From Chloroflexota bacterium (lineage in GTDB: Bacteria; Chloroflexota; Anaerolineae; J036; Brachytrichaceae): a DNA stretch of 64,000 nt. The position numbers were made by a program, and so were the translations under genes. How positions within the stretch are numbered: position 1 is the first letter of the stretch; the number at the start of each line of letters is the position of its first letter. The notes under the pieces were generated by a model. The model ran no database searches, was not told where the DNA came from, and was given only the letters and a program-made list of their open reading frames with translations. Below are positions 1-9,460 of the stretch, piece after piece. The DNA lies in NCBI GenBank assembly GCA_025354985.1, contig JANXLU010000087.1, positions 18,813 to 82,812 of the forward strand, in the 5' to 3' direction.

Positions 1-431
1 TCGGATTTGACACCGCGATAAACTACAAAACGCAAAATCTGATGCAAGAGTTGCGCAAGGCTTGCCCGAGAGGCATTGACGTTGACTTCGAGAATGTCGG
101 TGGCGACATCCTGAATTGCGCTCTTGCGCTTATCAACCAAAAGGCGCGGATTGTGCTGTGCGGCTATATAAGCGGGTATAACCTCAACAAACCCGAGCAT
201 GGACCCGCCAACATTGCAAACATGGTCGGTAAGCGCGCGCGAATGGAAGGATTTATCGTAACCGATTACCTGCCTCGCGCCTCACAAGGTTATGCCGCTC
301 TTGGAAAATGGCTGGCCGAAGGTTCACTCAAGTATGCTGTGGACTGGGTGGACGGTCTGGAAAAGGCGCCTGTCGCACTCAATCGACTGTTTAACGGTGC
401 GAACATCGGCAAGTTGATCGTGCGCGTATAA
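1..431 (+). CDS. NADP-dependent oxidoreductase (zinc-free MDR, CurA/prostaglandin-reductase type), C-terminal part
   Basis: The reading frame is open from base 3 and ends at 431, so the N-terminal half lies outside the window. The visible ~142 residues match the C-terminal nucleotide-binding half of zinc-independent medium-chain dehydrogenases such as curcumin reductase and prostaglandin reductase. The pattern is GFDTAINYKT, then GIDVDFENVGGDILNCAL, then RIVLCGYISGYN and a tail VDGLEKAPVALNRLFNGANIGKLIV. These enzymes use NADPH to reduce the double bond of alpha,beta-unsaturated ketones and aldehydes in the cytosol. The ATG at 42 is internal to the conserved fold and is not the true start. 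The gene is followed directly by a tRNA and a strong terminator. Substrate cannot be inferred. Confidence 0.9.
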   Translation, partial: GFDTAINYKTQNLMQELRKACPRGIDVDFENVGGDILNCALALINQKARIVLCGYISGYNLNKPEHGPANIANMVGKRARMEGFIVTDYLPRASQGYAALGKWLAEGSLKYAVDWVDGLEKAPVALNRLFNGANIGKLIVRV

Positions 432-443
432 TTCAATTATTGG

Positions 444-515
444 TGGCCTGTCGCCAAGTGGTAAGGCAGCGGACTTTGGATCCGCTATTCGTTGGTTCGA
501 ATCCAGCCAGGCCAG
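444..515 (+). tRNA. tRNA-Gln (anticodon UUG)
   Basis: A complete cloverleaf can be folded by eye. The acceptor arm TGGCCTG pairs with CAGGCCA and is followed by discriminator G. The anticodon arm is GCGGA-CTTTGGA-TCCGC with anticodon TTG, and the T arm is GTTGG-TTCGAAT-CCAGC. TTG reads CAA, so it is tRNA-Gln. No CCA is encoded. It starts 12 nt after the upstream oxidoreductase gene and is followed by a long perfect hairpin with a T run. Confidence 0.95.
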
Positions 516-521
516 TAGTAG

Positions 522-562
522 ATACGGCAGGCACGTAGGGTCACGTGCCTGCCGTATTTTTT
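522..562 (+). terminator. Rho-independent terminator after tRNA-Gln
   Basis: A perfect 15-bp inverted repeat (522-536 with 543-557, stem ATACGGCAGGCACGT) encloses a 6-nt loop and runs into six T residues. It would end transcription of the tRNA and of the oxidoreductase upstream, 12 bp before the start codon of the nucleotide-sugar dehydrogenase. It is the only textbook intrinsic terminator seen in the window. Confidence 0.93.
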
Positions 563-573
563 CGACCACGCTC

Positions 574-1836
574 ATGAAAATCTCGATCATCGGTCTCGGC
601 TACGTCGGTCTGCCATTGGCTATCGCGTTTGCCAACAAACACGCAAATGTCACGGGTTTTGACATTAACGAGTCGCGAATTCAGGCACTTAAGGGTGGTC
701 GGGACGGCACGCAGGAGGTGGATGCCGACACACTGCGGACGAGCACATTAACCTTGACCTCGGATCCGGAGCAACTAATCGGCACCGATGTGTTTATAGT
801 TGCTGTTCCCACGCCAATCGATCGGGACAATCGGCCCGACCTGACCCCTATCGTCAAGTCATCCGAAACAGTGGGCCGGTATTTGAAACGCGGAGCCATC
901 GTTGTTTATGAAAGCACGGTTTATCCAGGGGTCACGGAAGAGATTTGTGGCCCGATACTGACCCGCGTGAGCGGTCTTGCCCGCGGCGAGTTCAAGCTGG
1001 CTTATTCGCCCGAACGGATTAATCCTGGTGACAAAGTCCACACGTTGGCCACGATCACGAAGGTTGTAAGTGGAGAGGATGAGCTCACGTTACGCGCCGT
1101 GGCAAACTTGTACGCCACCATCATCGTCGCGGGGGTCCATTGCGCACCAAGCATCAAAGTTGCCGAAGCCGCAAAAGTGATTGAAAACACACAGCGTGAC
1201 CTCAACATTGCGCTGATGAATGAACTCGCCCTGATCTTCGATCGAATGGGAATCCGTACGAGCGATGTGTTGGCGGCCTCCCGCACCAAGTGGAATTTTC
1301 TGCCGTATGAACCCGGCCTCGTTGGAGGTCACTGCATTAGCGTCGACCCCTATTACCTCACCACAAAGGCAGAGGAACTTGGCTACTATCCGCAAGTCAT
1401 CCTTGCGGGTCGCCGGATAAATAGTGGCATGGGCGCCTTCATCGCCCAAAAACTGGTCAAGCTATTGATTGGCGCGGGAAAGCAGGTTAAGGGCGCACGT
1501 GTGGCCATATTGGGGATGGCATTCAAGGAGGACGTGCCCGATGTGCGAAATAGCCGGACTACCGATATTTATCACGAGTTGCAACAATTTGGGATCGAAT
1601 CAATGGTGCACGATCCCCTTGCAGATGCTCACGCGTGCGAGCAGGAGTATGGCATTCGGCTGGCCAACTGGGAGGACATTTTGGATCTGGACGGCATGGT
1701 TTATGCGGTGCGGCACGCGCACTATAGAACTTCGAACTTGTGTGATCGCATGAGCAAAGACGGCGTGGTAATCGACGTTAAGAGTGCCATGGACCCGGCC
1801 ATGATCCCTACGGGAATAACGCACTGGAGCCTTTAG
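574..1836 (+). CDS. Nucleotide-sugar dehydrogenase (UDP-HexNAc / UDP-glucose 6-dehydrogenase family)
   Basis: This 420-residue cytosolic enzyme should oxidise C6 of a nucleotide sugar to the uronic acid with two NAD+. The N-terminal Rossmann motif is GLGYVGLPLA (residues 7-16). The central dimerisation helix follows, and the catalytic cysteine is Cys254 in GGHCISVDPYYL. A C-terminal UDP-binding domain carries GMAFKEDVPDVRNS. The GGHCI-VDPYYL form and the KWNFLPYEPGLVGG stretch are typical of the WbpA/TviB/WecC group that acts on UDP-N-acetylhexosamines, rather than of plain UDP-glucose dehydrogenase, but the substrate is inferred. The next gene, an ABC exporter, starts 19 bp downstream, suggesting an envelope-glycan operon with the two exporter genes and the glycosyltransferase behind it. 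Confidence 0.93.
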   Translation: MKISIIGLGYVGLPLAIAFANKHANVTGFDINESRIQALKGGRDGTQEVDADTLRTSTLTLTSDPEQLIGTDVFIVAVPTPIDRDNRPDLTPIVKSSETVGRYLKRGAIVVYESTVYPGVTEEICGPILTRVSGLARGEFKLAYSPERINPGDKVHTLATITKVVSGEDELTLRAVANLYATIIVAGVHCAPSIKVAEAAKVIENTQRDLNIALMNELALIFDRMGIRTSDVLAASRTKWNFLPYEPGLVGGHCISVDPYYLTTKAEELGYYPQVILAGRRINSGMGAFIAQKLVKLLIGAGKQVKGARVAILGMAFKEDVPDVRNSRTTDIYHELQQFGIESMVHDPLADAHACEQEYGIRLANWEDILDLDGMVYAVRHAHYRTSNLCDRMSKDGVVIDVKSAMDPAMIPTGITHWSL

Positions 1837-1855
1837 CTTCCCAAGTTACTAAGCC

Positions 1856-3598
1856 GTGACCAATACTGGAGCCAGCGGGCTAATCGTCCGATACCTGAAG
1901 CCTCGCCTCGTACCAATTGTTCTGCTTGCATTTCTGGTGCTCGTGGATGCCGCGGCGCAGCTCACATTACCCGGCCTGCTCACGCTATTTGTCGACAATG
2001 CAACCACCAAGACGGCCACGGGTTTGCTGGCAAGTATTGCGATCTGGTATTTGGGTCTCTCGGTGGCACGTCAGTTTGCAACTTCCATCCAAGCATACGT
2101 TGCTGCCGACGTTGGGATGCGCGCCACCAACAAGTTGCGGGCCGACCTCCTCAAACATGCTATGGGGTTGGACATCGCATGGCACAACGCCACAACGCCG
2201 GGTGCGCTCATAGAACGTATCGATGGTGACACTTCGCGCCTTAATACGCTCCTTTCGACACTGCTACCGCAATTGATTGTCAACGTGCTGATTATGGCCG
2301 GTGCAACGATTGCGTTCTACGTCATAGACTGGCGGGCGGGCGTGCTGGTAACGATTGTATTACCGCTGGCACTCCTATTTCTACAGCGTTTACAAACGCC
2401 AATCACAACTGCCTACGCACGTGAGCGGGAATTTGCCTCGCGCCTTTTCGGCTTTATTGAAGAGCGCCTTGCCGGGACGGAAGACATACGGGCAAATGGC
2501 GCTGTCAATCATGTTATGAAGCGCTTTTTTTCAGCATCAGGGGCATGGGCTGGTCCAGCTATGAAAGCAAATATTCTTGGGAGTCTGAGCTGGACTGTAC
2601 CCAGCGCAATAAACGCGCTAATCAGCGTCCTTGTTGTGGCGCTGGGCGTGTGGCTCGTTTCCATAGGTTCTTTGACGTTGGGGGCGGTGCTTGCATTACT
2701 GCGCTATACCGAGGTCCTTTCGCGGCCATGGTTTGCCTTGGGGCGTCAAATCCAGGAGTTGTTGGAGGCGGCATCGTCATTGACCCGAATCAATCAGCTC
2801 ACTGCCTTGCGCCCAACCATACACGATCTTGGTGCGAAAGCCTTGCCACACAGCGCGCTTTCGATAACTTTTGATCACGTTGGGTTCGCCTATCCGGATG
2901 GCAAGGAGGACGTGTTAAGCGAACTCAGCTTTGAGGTGCAACCAGGGCGAATTCTTGGTCTGCTTGGCAGGACAGGCAGCGGCAAAACCACGCTAACCAG
3001 ACTGATAACGCGCCTGCATGAACACGGCGCCGGTAATATCCTTCTGTCAGGCACGCGGGTGAATGACCTGCCACTTAGGCATCTCCGGGAGCGGGTAACA
3101 CTCGTAACCCAGGATGTGCAACTCTTTTCTGCCACCGTGCGGGAAAACGTCGCGCTGTTTGATCCAGCCATTTCTGACGACGTCATTTGGCTGGCATTGG
3201 AACGAGTCGGTATGCGTGTCTGGGCGGAGGCGGATCCATTGCGCTTGGACCGGGTATTGACTGGCATTGGAAATGGAATGTCCGCCGGCCAGGCACAACT
3301 ACTTGCATTTGCTCGTGCGTTTACTCATGATCCCGGCCTGGTAATTTTGGACGAGGCCTCATCCAGACTGGACCCCGCAACCGAGCAACAACTCGAATAC
3401 GCGATCGATCGGTTGCTTCATCGCCGCACAGCAATTATCATTGCCCACCGCTTGCGCACGGTTGAGCGGGCGCATGACATTTTGGTATTGGAAGACGGCA
3501 AAATTGTGGAGTTTGGTGATCGAATGACACTCGCTGGCACACCGGGTACACGATACCATGCCCTGCTCAACTCTGGCGCGGAGGATTTACTTGCGTGA
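1856..3598 (+). CDS. ABC exporter half-transporter (TMD-NBD), canonical-Walker-B subunit
   Basis: A GTG-started 580-residue type IV ABC exporter with about six N-terminal membrane helices (to about residue 310) and a C-terminal ATPase domain. Visible motifs are Walker A GRTGSGKTT (about residue 370), Q-loop VTQDVQLF, a signature that reads MSAGQ instead of LSGGQ, Walker B VILDEASSRLD with the catalytic glutamate at residue 500, and H-loop IIIAHR. It overlaps the next gene, a second half-transporter, by 8 nt and the two are probably translationally coupled. The pair is very likely a heterodimer: this subunit keeps the catalytic Glu but has a poor signature, while its partner shows the reverse. 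Cargo is unknown; the glycan genes around it suggest a lipid or glycolipid. Confidence 0.93.
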   Translation: MTNTGASGLIVRYLKPRLVPIVLLAFLVLVDAAAQLTLPGLLTLFVDNATTKTATGLLASIAIWYLGLSVARQFATSIQAYVAADVGMRATNKLRADLLKHAMGLDIAWHNATTPGALIERIDGDTSRLNTLLSTLLPQLIVNVLIMAGATIAFYVIDWRAGVLVTIVLPLALLFLQRLQTPITTAYAREREFASRLFGFIEERLAGTEDIRANGAVNHVMKRFFSASGAWAGPAMKANILGSLSWTVPSAINALISVLVVALGVWLVSIGSLTLGAVLALLRYTEVLSRPWFALGRQIQELLEAASSLTRINQLTALRPTIHDLGAKALPHSALSITFDHVGFAYPDGKEDVLSELSFEVQPGRILGLLGRTGSGKTTLTRLITRLHEHGAGNILLSGTRVNDLPLRHLRERVTLVTQDVQLFSATVRENVALFDPAISDDVIWLALERVGMRVWAEADPLRLDRVLTGIGNGMSAGQAQLLAFARAFTHDPGLVILDEASSRLDPATEQQLEYAIDRLLHRRTAIIIAHRLRTVERAHDILVLEDGKIVEFGDRMTLAGTPGTRYHALLNSGAEDLLA

Positions 3599-5342
3599 TA
3601 GAAAGTTTCCCGCCCACGCCATTCTGGGCCGATTGATCGCCTATCGACCCGTCGACTACGCAATCATGATCGGCCAAACCATCATTTTCTATCTGGTGGA
3701 ATTAGTGCCAGGGCTTGCCATGAAGAGCATCTTCGACACCTTGCCCGGACTCACATTTGTGCCACCTGCCGTATGGGCCATCCTTGGTGTCTTTCTCGCC
3801 ACAGCACTTTTACGATGGTTGACGATTCCTCTCTGGTTCTGGGCACAGTCTCGGCTGAATGTCAACGTTGGAACGCTACTTCGGCGTAATATGCTGGCAC
3901 ACATACTTGCCCAGCCTGGTGCACGCGCACTGCCATCCTCCGCTGGTGAAGCGATCAGCCGCTTCCGTGACGACGTGACCGACAGCCTTTTCTTTTTGGG
4001 TTTGCTGCCTGATCTTCCAACGCAAGTGCTCACCCTTGCAACCATGGTGTTCGTTCTGGCGCGTGTGAATCCAATACTGACGCTGGTCGCGATGATTCCA
4101 ATTCTTATCAGTGTTAGCGCCGCCCAGCTCTCCGGTCGGCTCATTGAATATAACAAAAAACTGATGCAAGAGAGCATTGGTATGGTGACCGGATCTCTTG
4201 GAGAAATTTTTGGGGCTGTACAAGCCATTAAACTCGGCTCCGCAGAATCCAACGTGGCGACCGCGTTTGAAAAGCTTGGTGAGCGGCGCAGAAAAGCTTT
4301 TCTCCGCGTTACATTGCTGTTGCAGTTTCTCCAAAGCCTTTCCTACAACTCGTCTGCATTCGCCACAGCCGCAGTGCTGCTTGCGGCAGTCGTTGGTGAC
4401 CAGCTGTCAAGTCTCAGCGCCGGAGATCTCGTGCTATTCATTACATATTTTGGCGCCATGAATTTTCTGGTTGGCTTTTTCGGTGAATTGCTTAATCGGT
4501 ATCGTCAAACAATCATCAATCTCAAGCGTATGACCGAGTTGATGATTGGCGCCGAACCAGCGTCCGTTGCCCGCCACTTTCCCATTTATTTAAACAAAAC
4601 GTCACCAGATACCGATACCCCGGGCTTCCCAACAACGCTCCAACAGATGGAGGTATCCAACATTGGTTGGGTTTTTCCGGGAACTGAGGCGGGAATCCGC
4701 AACTGTTCGTTTACCGTCAACTCCGGTCAATTAACCGTGATCACCGGTCGTATTGGCACGGGCAAAACCACCCTGCTTCGCGCGCTCCTCGGTTTGCTAC
4801 CGGCAACAGGAGAGGTGCGCTGGAATGGACAGGTCATTCAGAAGCGTGATAAATTCTTTCAGCCTCCGCACAGTGCATATGTGCCACAGGTTCCAAAATT
4901 ATTTAGCGACACGCTCAGGGAAAATATTCTCGTTGGTGCACCCGACGCTTTGCTTAAGTACGCCACATATGCCGCGGTGCTCGACCGCGACATCACAGGG
5001 TTGGATAAGGGACTGGAAACGGAAGTGGGGGTGCGCGGCACCAAGGTTAGCGGCGGTCAACTACAACGAACCGCAGCCGCGCGCGCGTTTGTGCGACAGG
5101 TCGAATTGGTCGTTGTCGACGACGTGTCCAGTGCACTTGATTTGGAAACTGAAACCGAGCTTTGGAAAAGGGTATTTGAGCAAACCGAACGTCGTACCAT
5201 CCTGGCTGTGTCGCATCGGGCTCCCGCACTGGAGCGGGCAGCGCATATCGTTGTGATGAAAGATGGGACGATCCTGGACCAGGGTACGCTGTCTAACCTA
5301 TTGCAGCGCTGCGCTGAAATGCGCGAAATTTATCAGCCTTAA
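3591..5342 (+). CDS. ABC exporter half-transporter (TMD-NBD), degenerate-Walker-B subunit
   Basis: This is the second half of the paired exporter. A TTG at 3591 lies 7 nt behind a good ribosome-binding sequence (GGAGG at 3580-3584) and is the preferred start, giving 583 residues. An ATG at 3558 in the same frame would add 11 residues. Six membrane helices precede an ATPase domain with Walker A GRIGTGKTT and a perfect signature VSGGQLQR. Walker B reads VVVDDVSSALD, so the catalytic glutamate is replaced by Asp (residue 511). In known heterodimeric exporters such as TM287/288 this substitution marks the degenerate site, which pairs with the weak signature of the partner. Here the partner upstream has exactly that weak signature (MSAGQ). 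Confidence 0.92.
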   Translation: MRDRKFPAHAILGRLIAYRPVDYAIMIGQTIIFYLVELVPGLAMKSIFDTLPGLTFVPPAVWAILGVFLATALLRWLTIPLWFWAQSRLNVNVGTLLRRNMLAHILAQPGARALPSSAGEAISRFRDDVTDSLFFLGLLPDLPTQVLTLATMVFVLARVNPILTLVAMIPILISVSAAQLSGRLIEYNKKLMQESIGMVTGSLGEIFGAVQAIKLGSAESNVATAFEKLGERRRKAFLRVTLLLQFLQSLSYNSSAFATAAVLLAAVVGDQLSSLSAGDLVLFITYFGAMNFLVGFFGELLNRYRQTIINLKRMTELMIGAEPASVARHFPIYLNKTSPDTDTPGFPTTLQQMEVSNIGWVFPGTEAGIRNCSFTVNSGQLTVITGRIGTGKTTLLRALLGLLPATGEVRWNGQVIQKRDKFFQPPHSAYVPQVPKLFSDTLRENILVGAPDALLKYATYAAVLDRDITGLDKGLETEVGVRGTKVSGGQLQRTAAARAFVRQVELVVVDDVSSALDLETETELWKRVFEQTERRTILAVSHRAPALERAAHIVVMKDGTILDQGTLSNLLQRCAEMREIYQP

Positions 5343-5372
5343 TTCTGGTCACATTTAATTGCTTGGTAGCAT

Positions 5373-6515
5373 ATGTCAATGCTGCGAACCCACAAACAGA
5401 AAGTTGCGATCCTATATGCTGATACTGGAGGTGGTCATCGCAGTGCCGCGCAAGCCATAGCACAGGGCATTCAGTTGGCATACCCTGATCTCTACGACGT
5501 CACATTTGTCAATAATTTTCGAGACTGGCCCTTTCCCTTTTGCTATGCGGAAGACATTTACCCGCCAATGGTCAACCACGCACGGTTGGTGTATCAAGCG
5601 GCATTTCGAGCGAGCAATCACCAGTCTGTAACAACGATGGTTCGTCGGTTATACGAGCCACTATCTGAAAAGCTTGCCGCTGAAATGTTGTTACAGTTCC
5701 CTGCTGACCTTTACATCTCCGTGCACCCGCTATACAACCAAGTTCTGCCAACTGCCATTATTCAGTCAGGCTCACGGGCCAAATACGTCTCGGTTGTAAC
5801 TGATTTGGTCAGCGGTCACAGCCAGTGGTTCAACGGGCACGTGCATCGCTACATCGTGCCAACGCATGTGGCTTTTGACCAGGCCGTCCAGTATGGCATC
5901 CCGGGTGATCGCATTCGAATCGCCGGCCAACCTGTTTGGCCGGATTTTCAAAAACGCTTGCGCCTTGGGGGGCAAACCCGAGAATCTCTTGGGCTGGATC
6001 CCGATATTCCCGTAGCACTGCTGGTTGGTGGTGGAGACGGTATGGGCAGGTTACAGAGCCTGGCAAAGACCATCGCAACAAGCAAATTGCGCTTGCAACT
6101 TATTGTGGTCTGTGGCAGAAATTTGCAGGCGTTGCAGGTTCTGGATTCCGTCAAACCCAAAATACCAGCTCTACGCGTGTTTGGATTTGTCAACAACATC
6201 CCAGAATTGATGGGTGCATCGGACTTCTTGATCACAAAAGCCGGTCCCGGCACGATTTGCGAGGGTTTCATCGCGGGTTTGCCGATTATTCTTTACGATG
6301 CCATACCCGGGCAGGAAGAAGGAAACGTAACTCTTGTTGAAACGCATGGCGCTGGCTTCTATTGCAAGACAACCTCATCGGTGCTGCACCAGCTCTCGAA
6401 CTGGTTGAACGACCCTACTGCGTTGAACTCTGCCAGGAGGGCATCCGCGAGCATGGGACAACCAAATGCCGCAATTGATATCGCCATACTGTGCGTTGAG
6501 ACGATCCGGTCTTGA
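5373..6515 (+). CDS. MGDG-synthase-like processive glycosyltransferase (GT28 type)
   Basis: The 380-residue protein has the two-domain GT-B layout of monogalactosyl/monoglucosyl-diacylglycerol synthases. Its N-terminal lipid-acceptor domain opens with ILYADTGGGHRSAAQAI, the hallmark GGGH motif that meets the membrane lipid. Its C-terminal domain carries KAGPGTICEGFIAGLP and PGQEEGN, the sugar-nucleotide site. Such enzymes transfer glucose or galactose from the UDP-sugar to diacylglycerol at the inner face of the membrane. Its place 30 bp after the ABC exporter pair suggests a glycolipid synthesis and export unit with the upstream nucleotide-sugar dehydrogenase. The exact sugar and acceptor cannot be read from the sequence. 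Confidence 0.88.
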   Translation: MSMLRTHKQKVAILYADTGGGHRSAAQAIAQGIQLAYPDLYDVTFVNNFRDWPFPFCYAEDIYPPMVNHARLVYQAAFRASNHQSVTTMVRRLYEPLSEKLAAEMLLQFPADLYISVHPLYNQVLPTAIIQSGSRAKYVSVVTDLVSGHSQWFNGHVHRYIVPTHVAFDQAVQYGIPGDRIRIAGQPVWPDFQKRLRLGGQTRESLGLDPDIPVALLVGGGDGMGRLQSLAKTIATSKLRLQLIVVCGRNLQALQVLDSVKPKIPALRVFGFVNNIPELMGASDFLITKAGPGTICEGFIAGLPIILYDAIPGQEEGNVTLVETHGAGFYCKTTSSVLHQLSNWLNDPTALNSARRASASMGQPNAAIDIAILCVETIRS

Positions 6516-6561
6516 CCCGACCATCGCGGGGCTCCCAATCAGTCCGGCAGTCGGTCGGTAA

Positions 6562-8940
6562 CTAGCGAACCCGAATGCGCATTAGTTCAATTTGAGTCCC
6601 GGCATACTGACCGCGCGCGTCGTAAGCGGCGATTTTTGGAAAGTCACTTACCGGCAAATACCAGACGAGTAGCAAGCTATATACGCCCGGAGGAGCTTTC
6701 GGATCTATGGCAATCAGCGTAGTAACTGTTTGCACAGATCCAATTTGCCAGGACTGGGTTCCCGGCCCGGCGTCGACCTGGCCAACTTTGCGCGCCTGGC
6801 TATCAATCAATTGCAGGCTAAGGTTGTAATTTTCTGGTGGTTGCCTGGTAACTGACCAGGTCGTGGTGACCGGAATTGACATGCCGGGCGAGCCTGATAG
6901 AGACCCAAGCTCAAACGATATTAGGTTCATTCCCGCGGAAAAGGCAAGGTTAACCGACTGGGGATTATTCGCAAGTGACATTTGGGTGACGTCTATCCAT
7001 TCCTCACCGGATGGAAGCCTAAGCCTCGCGCCCGTTACAGGGTCATATACACCAACCCGGACTTTAAGCGTCCGTTGCACGCGGGTGGTTGCAGCAAGTG
7101 TGTTCATGGGAACAACGTAAAAGTCTGACCACTGGCGCGGTGCCGATACGTTCGATGTACCTATATTGCCCTGGCCGGGATGCATATCACGCTGGGCAAC
7201 AATCACCTCGTTGTCATCAACCAAATGAACAAACACGCTGAGGTCGGATTGACTGGGTGCGAGCAGCTTCCAGGATAAGCTGACTCGGACCGAATCTCCA
7301 GGTGAGACACGGTGCTGTTCTTCTTCTGTTTCCGAGTTAGGGAAAATGCTGACCGCTGAGTCGGTGCGTCTTTGACCGGTTGCTTCGGCCGTCTCCAGCG
7401 TAATGACGCCACCAAAGGTGGCATTAACGATCTCAGCCCGGTTCAATGGCGGTGTGTTTTTAGGTTGGGCATACGTTGGCGCGATAACTGCAAACGGAAC
7501 TATGATGACCATAACCGCCACGCCGCACGCCACAACATAAAACAGCTTGCGAGAAAGCCGCAACAGCCCAAACGACAGCGCACAAGCGATCACGCTGATG
7601 GCAGGGAACAGCAGGCGACCCTGGGAGGCCGGCGTCAGGGAGCTCCAACGCAGCAAACCCACCATAACAACCACCAACCAAACGGCGGCCAAGGTGGTGG
7701 GGAAAAGCGATTGCGCAGCCCCCGCACCATTGCGCGAAGGTGATCGTGCGATAACACGTGAGTGAAATGCTGCAACGATGAGCCCCACACCCGAAAGCAG
7801 CAACACACCATTCAGAATATCGTACAACAACGGAGGCATGATGACGTTTAGCGTGCCAAATACACCCCAAAACGCCCAGATAAACCCTTCCCGCTCGCTC
7901 CATAGTTGCGCAAGGGTGGCAGGTGGTTCACGGCGCCCCACCGCGTCAAGAAATGCATTCCAACCAAGCAGGTCACCATACAGGATTTGGTTGCGCACAA
8001 ACCACCAGCCACACACCAACGCGGTCACAATAACAAATATACCCAGCCATTTGAAAAGCCGACTCAGATTGGAATTGGAGTGACGAGAAATGCGGTTTTG
8101 TGGCTCGCGGTCCGGCCAGATATTGTGCCCGCACCACCAAGCCATTAGTGCCGCCAGCCCGAACAAGCCAACCAAACCCGCACCACTTACCTTGCTCAAC
8201 GCACCTGCGCCCGCAAGCAACCCGGACATAAGTGCGCTGCCAAGGCGTAGATCGCGCAACCGGATAGTGCGCAGAGCAAACCAAAGGCTGGCTGTACTTA
8301 GGGTGATGGCAAGGGTGTCGTTGTTGATGCTGCCGCTGATAAACGCAAACATTGGCACACAGGCGCACAAAATGGCCGCACCCAGGCGAAACAGCCGGCC
8401 GGAAGGCGCAGACAGACTCGGTGCCGCCACCCATAGCTCACATGCCACCAAATATGTAAACCAAACGGTCATTGCACCCAGCAGAGCGCCAAACAATCGC
8501 GCAATGTGGATGGCAAGAGACGCTCGCGTCCACGGCCAAGATTCGGCTTGGCTGTGCATAACGGCGTTTGCATTACCGTCATCGGTTGGGACGCCCATAT
8601 CGACATGCACATTCAGCCTGCGCAGATCACGCCAGTTTGATTGATCAAACGGTGCCGTTAGTGCCGCGGCAAGGACATAATACAGTGGCGGTTGGCTACC
8701 CTCTTGCCGCCAGGGAGCGACGCTGTCTGAATCATCCTTATGTTGTATTGGCAGCCCATTACCAACGGCAAGGTGCAGCACAAATGGGTAATGCCATAGT
8801 TCGTCACTCGCTTCAAACAAAGGCGTGACAATGCTATACGTTGCGAATAGCAAAAAGCTTGCAACTGCAACCAGGATCGCAACTAAACGCTCTCGCCGAT
8901 CTGCCAGCTGCGCTTCAAGGTCAGCTGGCGGAGACACCAT
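6562..8940 (-). CDS. Large integral membrane protein, GT-C glycosyltransferase-like
   Basis: The 792-residue product has one helix near residue 20, then FEASDELWHYPF, which resembles the acidic first-loop motif of GT-C (PMT/ArnT-like) glycosyltransferases. About ten more membrane helices follow up to roughly residue 490. A ~270-residue C-terminal part looks like an extracellular beta-rich region (DSVRVSLSWKLL, LKVRVGVYDPVTGARL, PPGVYSLLLVWYLP). GT-C enzymes use polyprenyl-phosphate sugars on the outer membrane face. The family call rests on topology and one motif, so the enzymatic role is tentative. It overlaps the upstream coiled-coil gene by 20 nt, implying coupled expression. It is convergent with the glycosyltransferase at 5373-6515. 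Confidence 0.65.
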   Translation of the reverse strand: MVSPPADLEAQLADRRERLVAILVAVASFLLFATYSIVTPLFEASDELWHYPFVLHLAVGNGLPIQHKDDSDSVAPWRQEGSQPPLYYVLAAALTAPFDQSNWRDLRRLNVHVDMGVPTDDGNANAVMHSQAESWPWTRASLAIHIARLFGALLGAMTVWFTYLVACELWVAAPSLSAPSGRLFRLGAAILCACVPMFAFISGSINNDTLAITLSTASLWFALRTIRLRDLRLGSALMSGLLAGAGALSKVSGAGLVGLFGLAALMAWWCGHNIWPDREPQNRISRHSNSNLSRLFKWLGIFVIVTALVCGWWFVRNQILYGDLLGWNAFLDAVGRREPPATLAQLWSEREGFIWAFWGVFGTLNVIMPPLLYDILNGVLLLSGVGLIVAAFHSRVIARSPSRNGAGAAQSLFPTTLAAVWLVVVMVGLLRWSSLTPASQGRLLFPAISVIACALSFGLLRLSRKLFYVVACGVAVMVIIVPFAVIAPTYAQPKNTPPLNRAEIVNATFGGVITLETAEATGQRRTDSAVSIFPNSETEEEQHRVSPGDSVRVSLSWKLLAPSQSDLSVFVHLVDDNEVIVAQRDMHPGQGNIGTSNVSAPRQWSDFYVVPMNTLAATTRVQRTLKVRVGVYDPVTGARLRLPSGEEWIDVTQMSLANNPQSVNLAFSAGMNLISFELGSLSGSPGMSIPVTTTWSVTRQPPENYNLSLQLIDSQARKVGQVDAGPGTQSWQIGSVQTVTTLIAIDPKAPPGVYSLLLVWYLPVSDFPKIAAYDARGQYAGTQIELMRIRVR

Positions 8941-9406
8941 TTTGTCGCTCTAGCAAGGCGGCGCGACTGGTTTCCAGCTTGGCAACACCATTGGTCGCAA
9001 TACCCGCCAGGTGTTCAAGTTGTTCGTTCAACTGCTTTAAGGTCGAAATGGCATAACTATCCGCATCCGCACGAAGCCTATCCGCTTCCATCCGCGCGCG
9101 CTCCTCAATCGAAACTGCGCGCTGCTGGGCAAGCGCAGTAATGCTGCTGTGCTCGGCGAGCTGGGCTGCTTCCTCATGCGCATTGCCCCGCAGTCGATCA
9201 GCCTCTTCACGAGCCGAATTTATGATTCGATCACGTTCTTGTTCAATCTGCTGTGCCTTCTTAATTTCCTCGGGAATGGCAATCACCATCTGGTCAATCA
9301 ATTGGAAGGCGCGAGACGCATCGACCATGCGCATTTGGGTGCCTGGTAATCGCCGACTTTCCATTATGACGGTCTCCAGCCGCTGGAGCAGATGTTGCAA
9401 ATCCAT
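8921..9406 (-). CDS. Coiled-coil protein, DivIVA / F0-b-like, unknown function
   Basis: A 161-residue soluble protein with no signal peptide or membrane helix. From about residue 45 to 150 it is almost wholly charged heptad sequence (EQERDRIINSAREEADRLRG, then ARMEADRLRADADSYA), a long coiled coil rich in Ala, Glu and Arg. It resembles the small coiled-coil proteins of Chloroflexota often labelled ATP-synthase-b-like. The first 40 residues (LQRLETVIMESRRLPGTQMR) look like a short globular cap. The gene overlaps the following membrane-protein gene by 20 nt. A scaffold or cell-pole role is possible, but nothing in the sequence proves one. Confidence 0.75.
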   Translation of the reverse strand: MDLQHLLQRLETVIMESRRLPGTQMRMVDASRAFQLIDQMVIAIPEEIKKAQQIEQERDRIINSAREEADRLRGNAHEEAAQLAEHSSITALAQQRAVSIEERARMEADRLRADADSYAISTLKQLNEQLEHLAGIATNGVAKLETSRAALLERQNGVSAS

Positions 9407-9460
9407 GTCACGGTAAATTCTAGCGCAAGTCCTTCGGACAAGATTTTTCAGGTCAACGCC

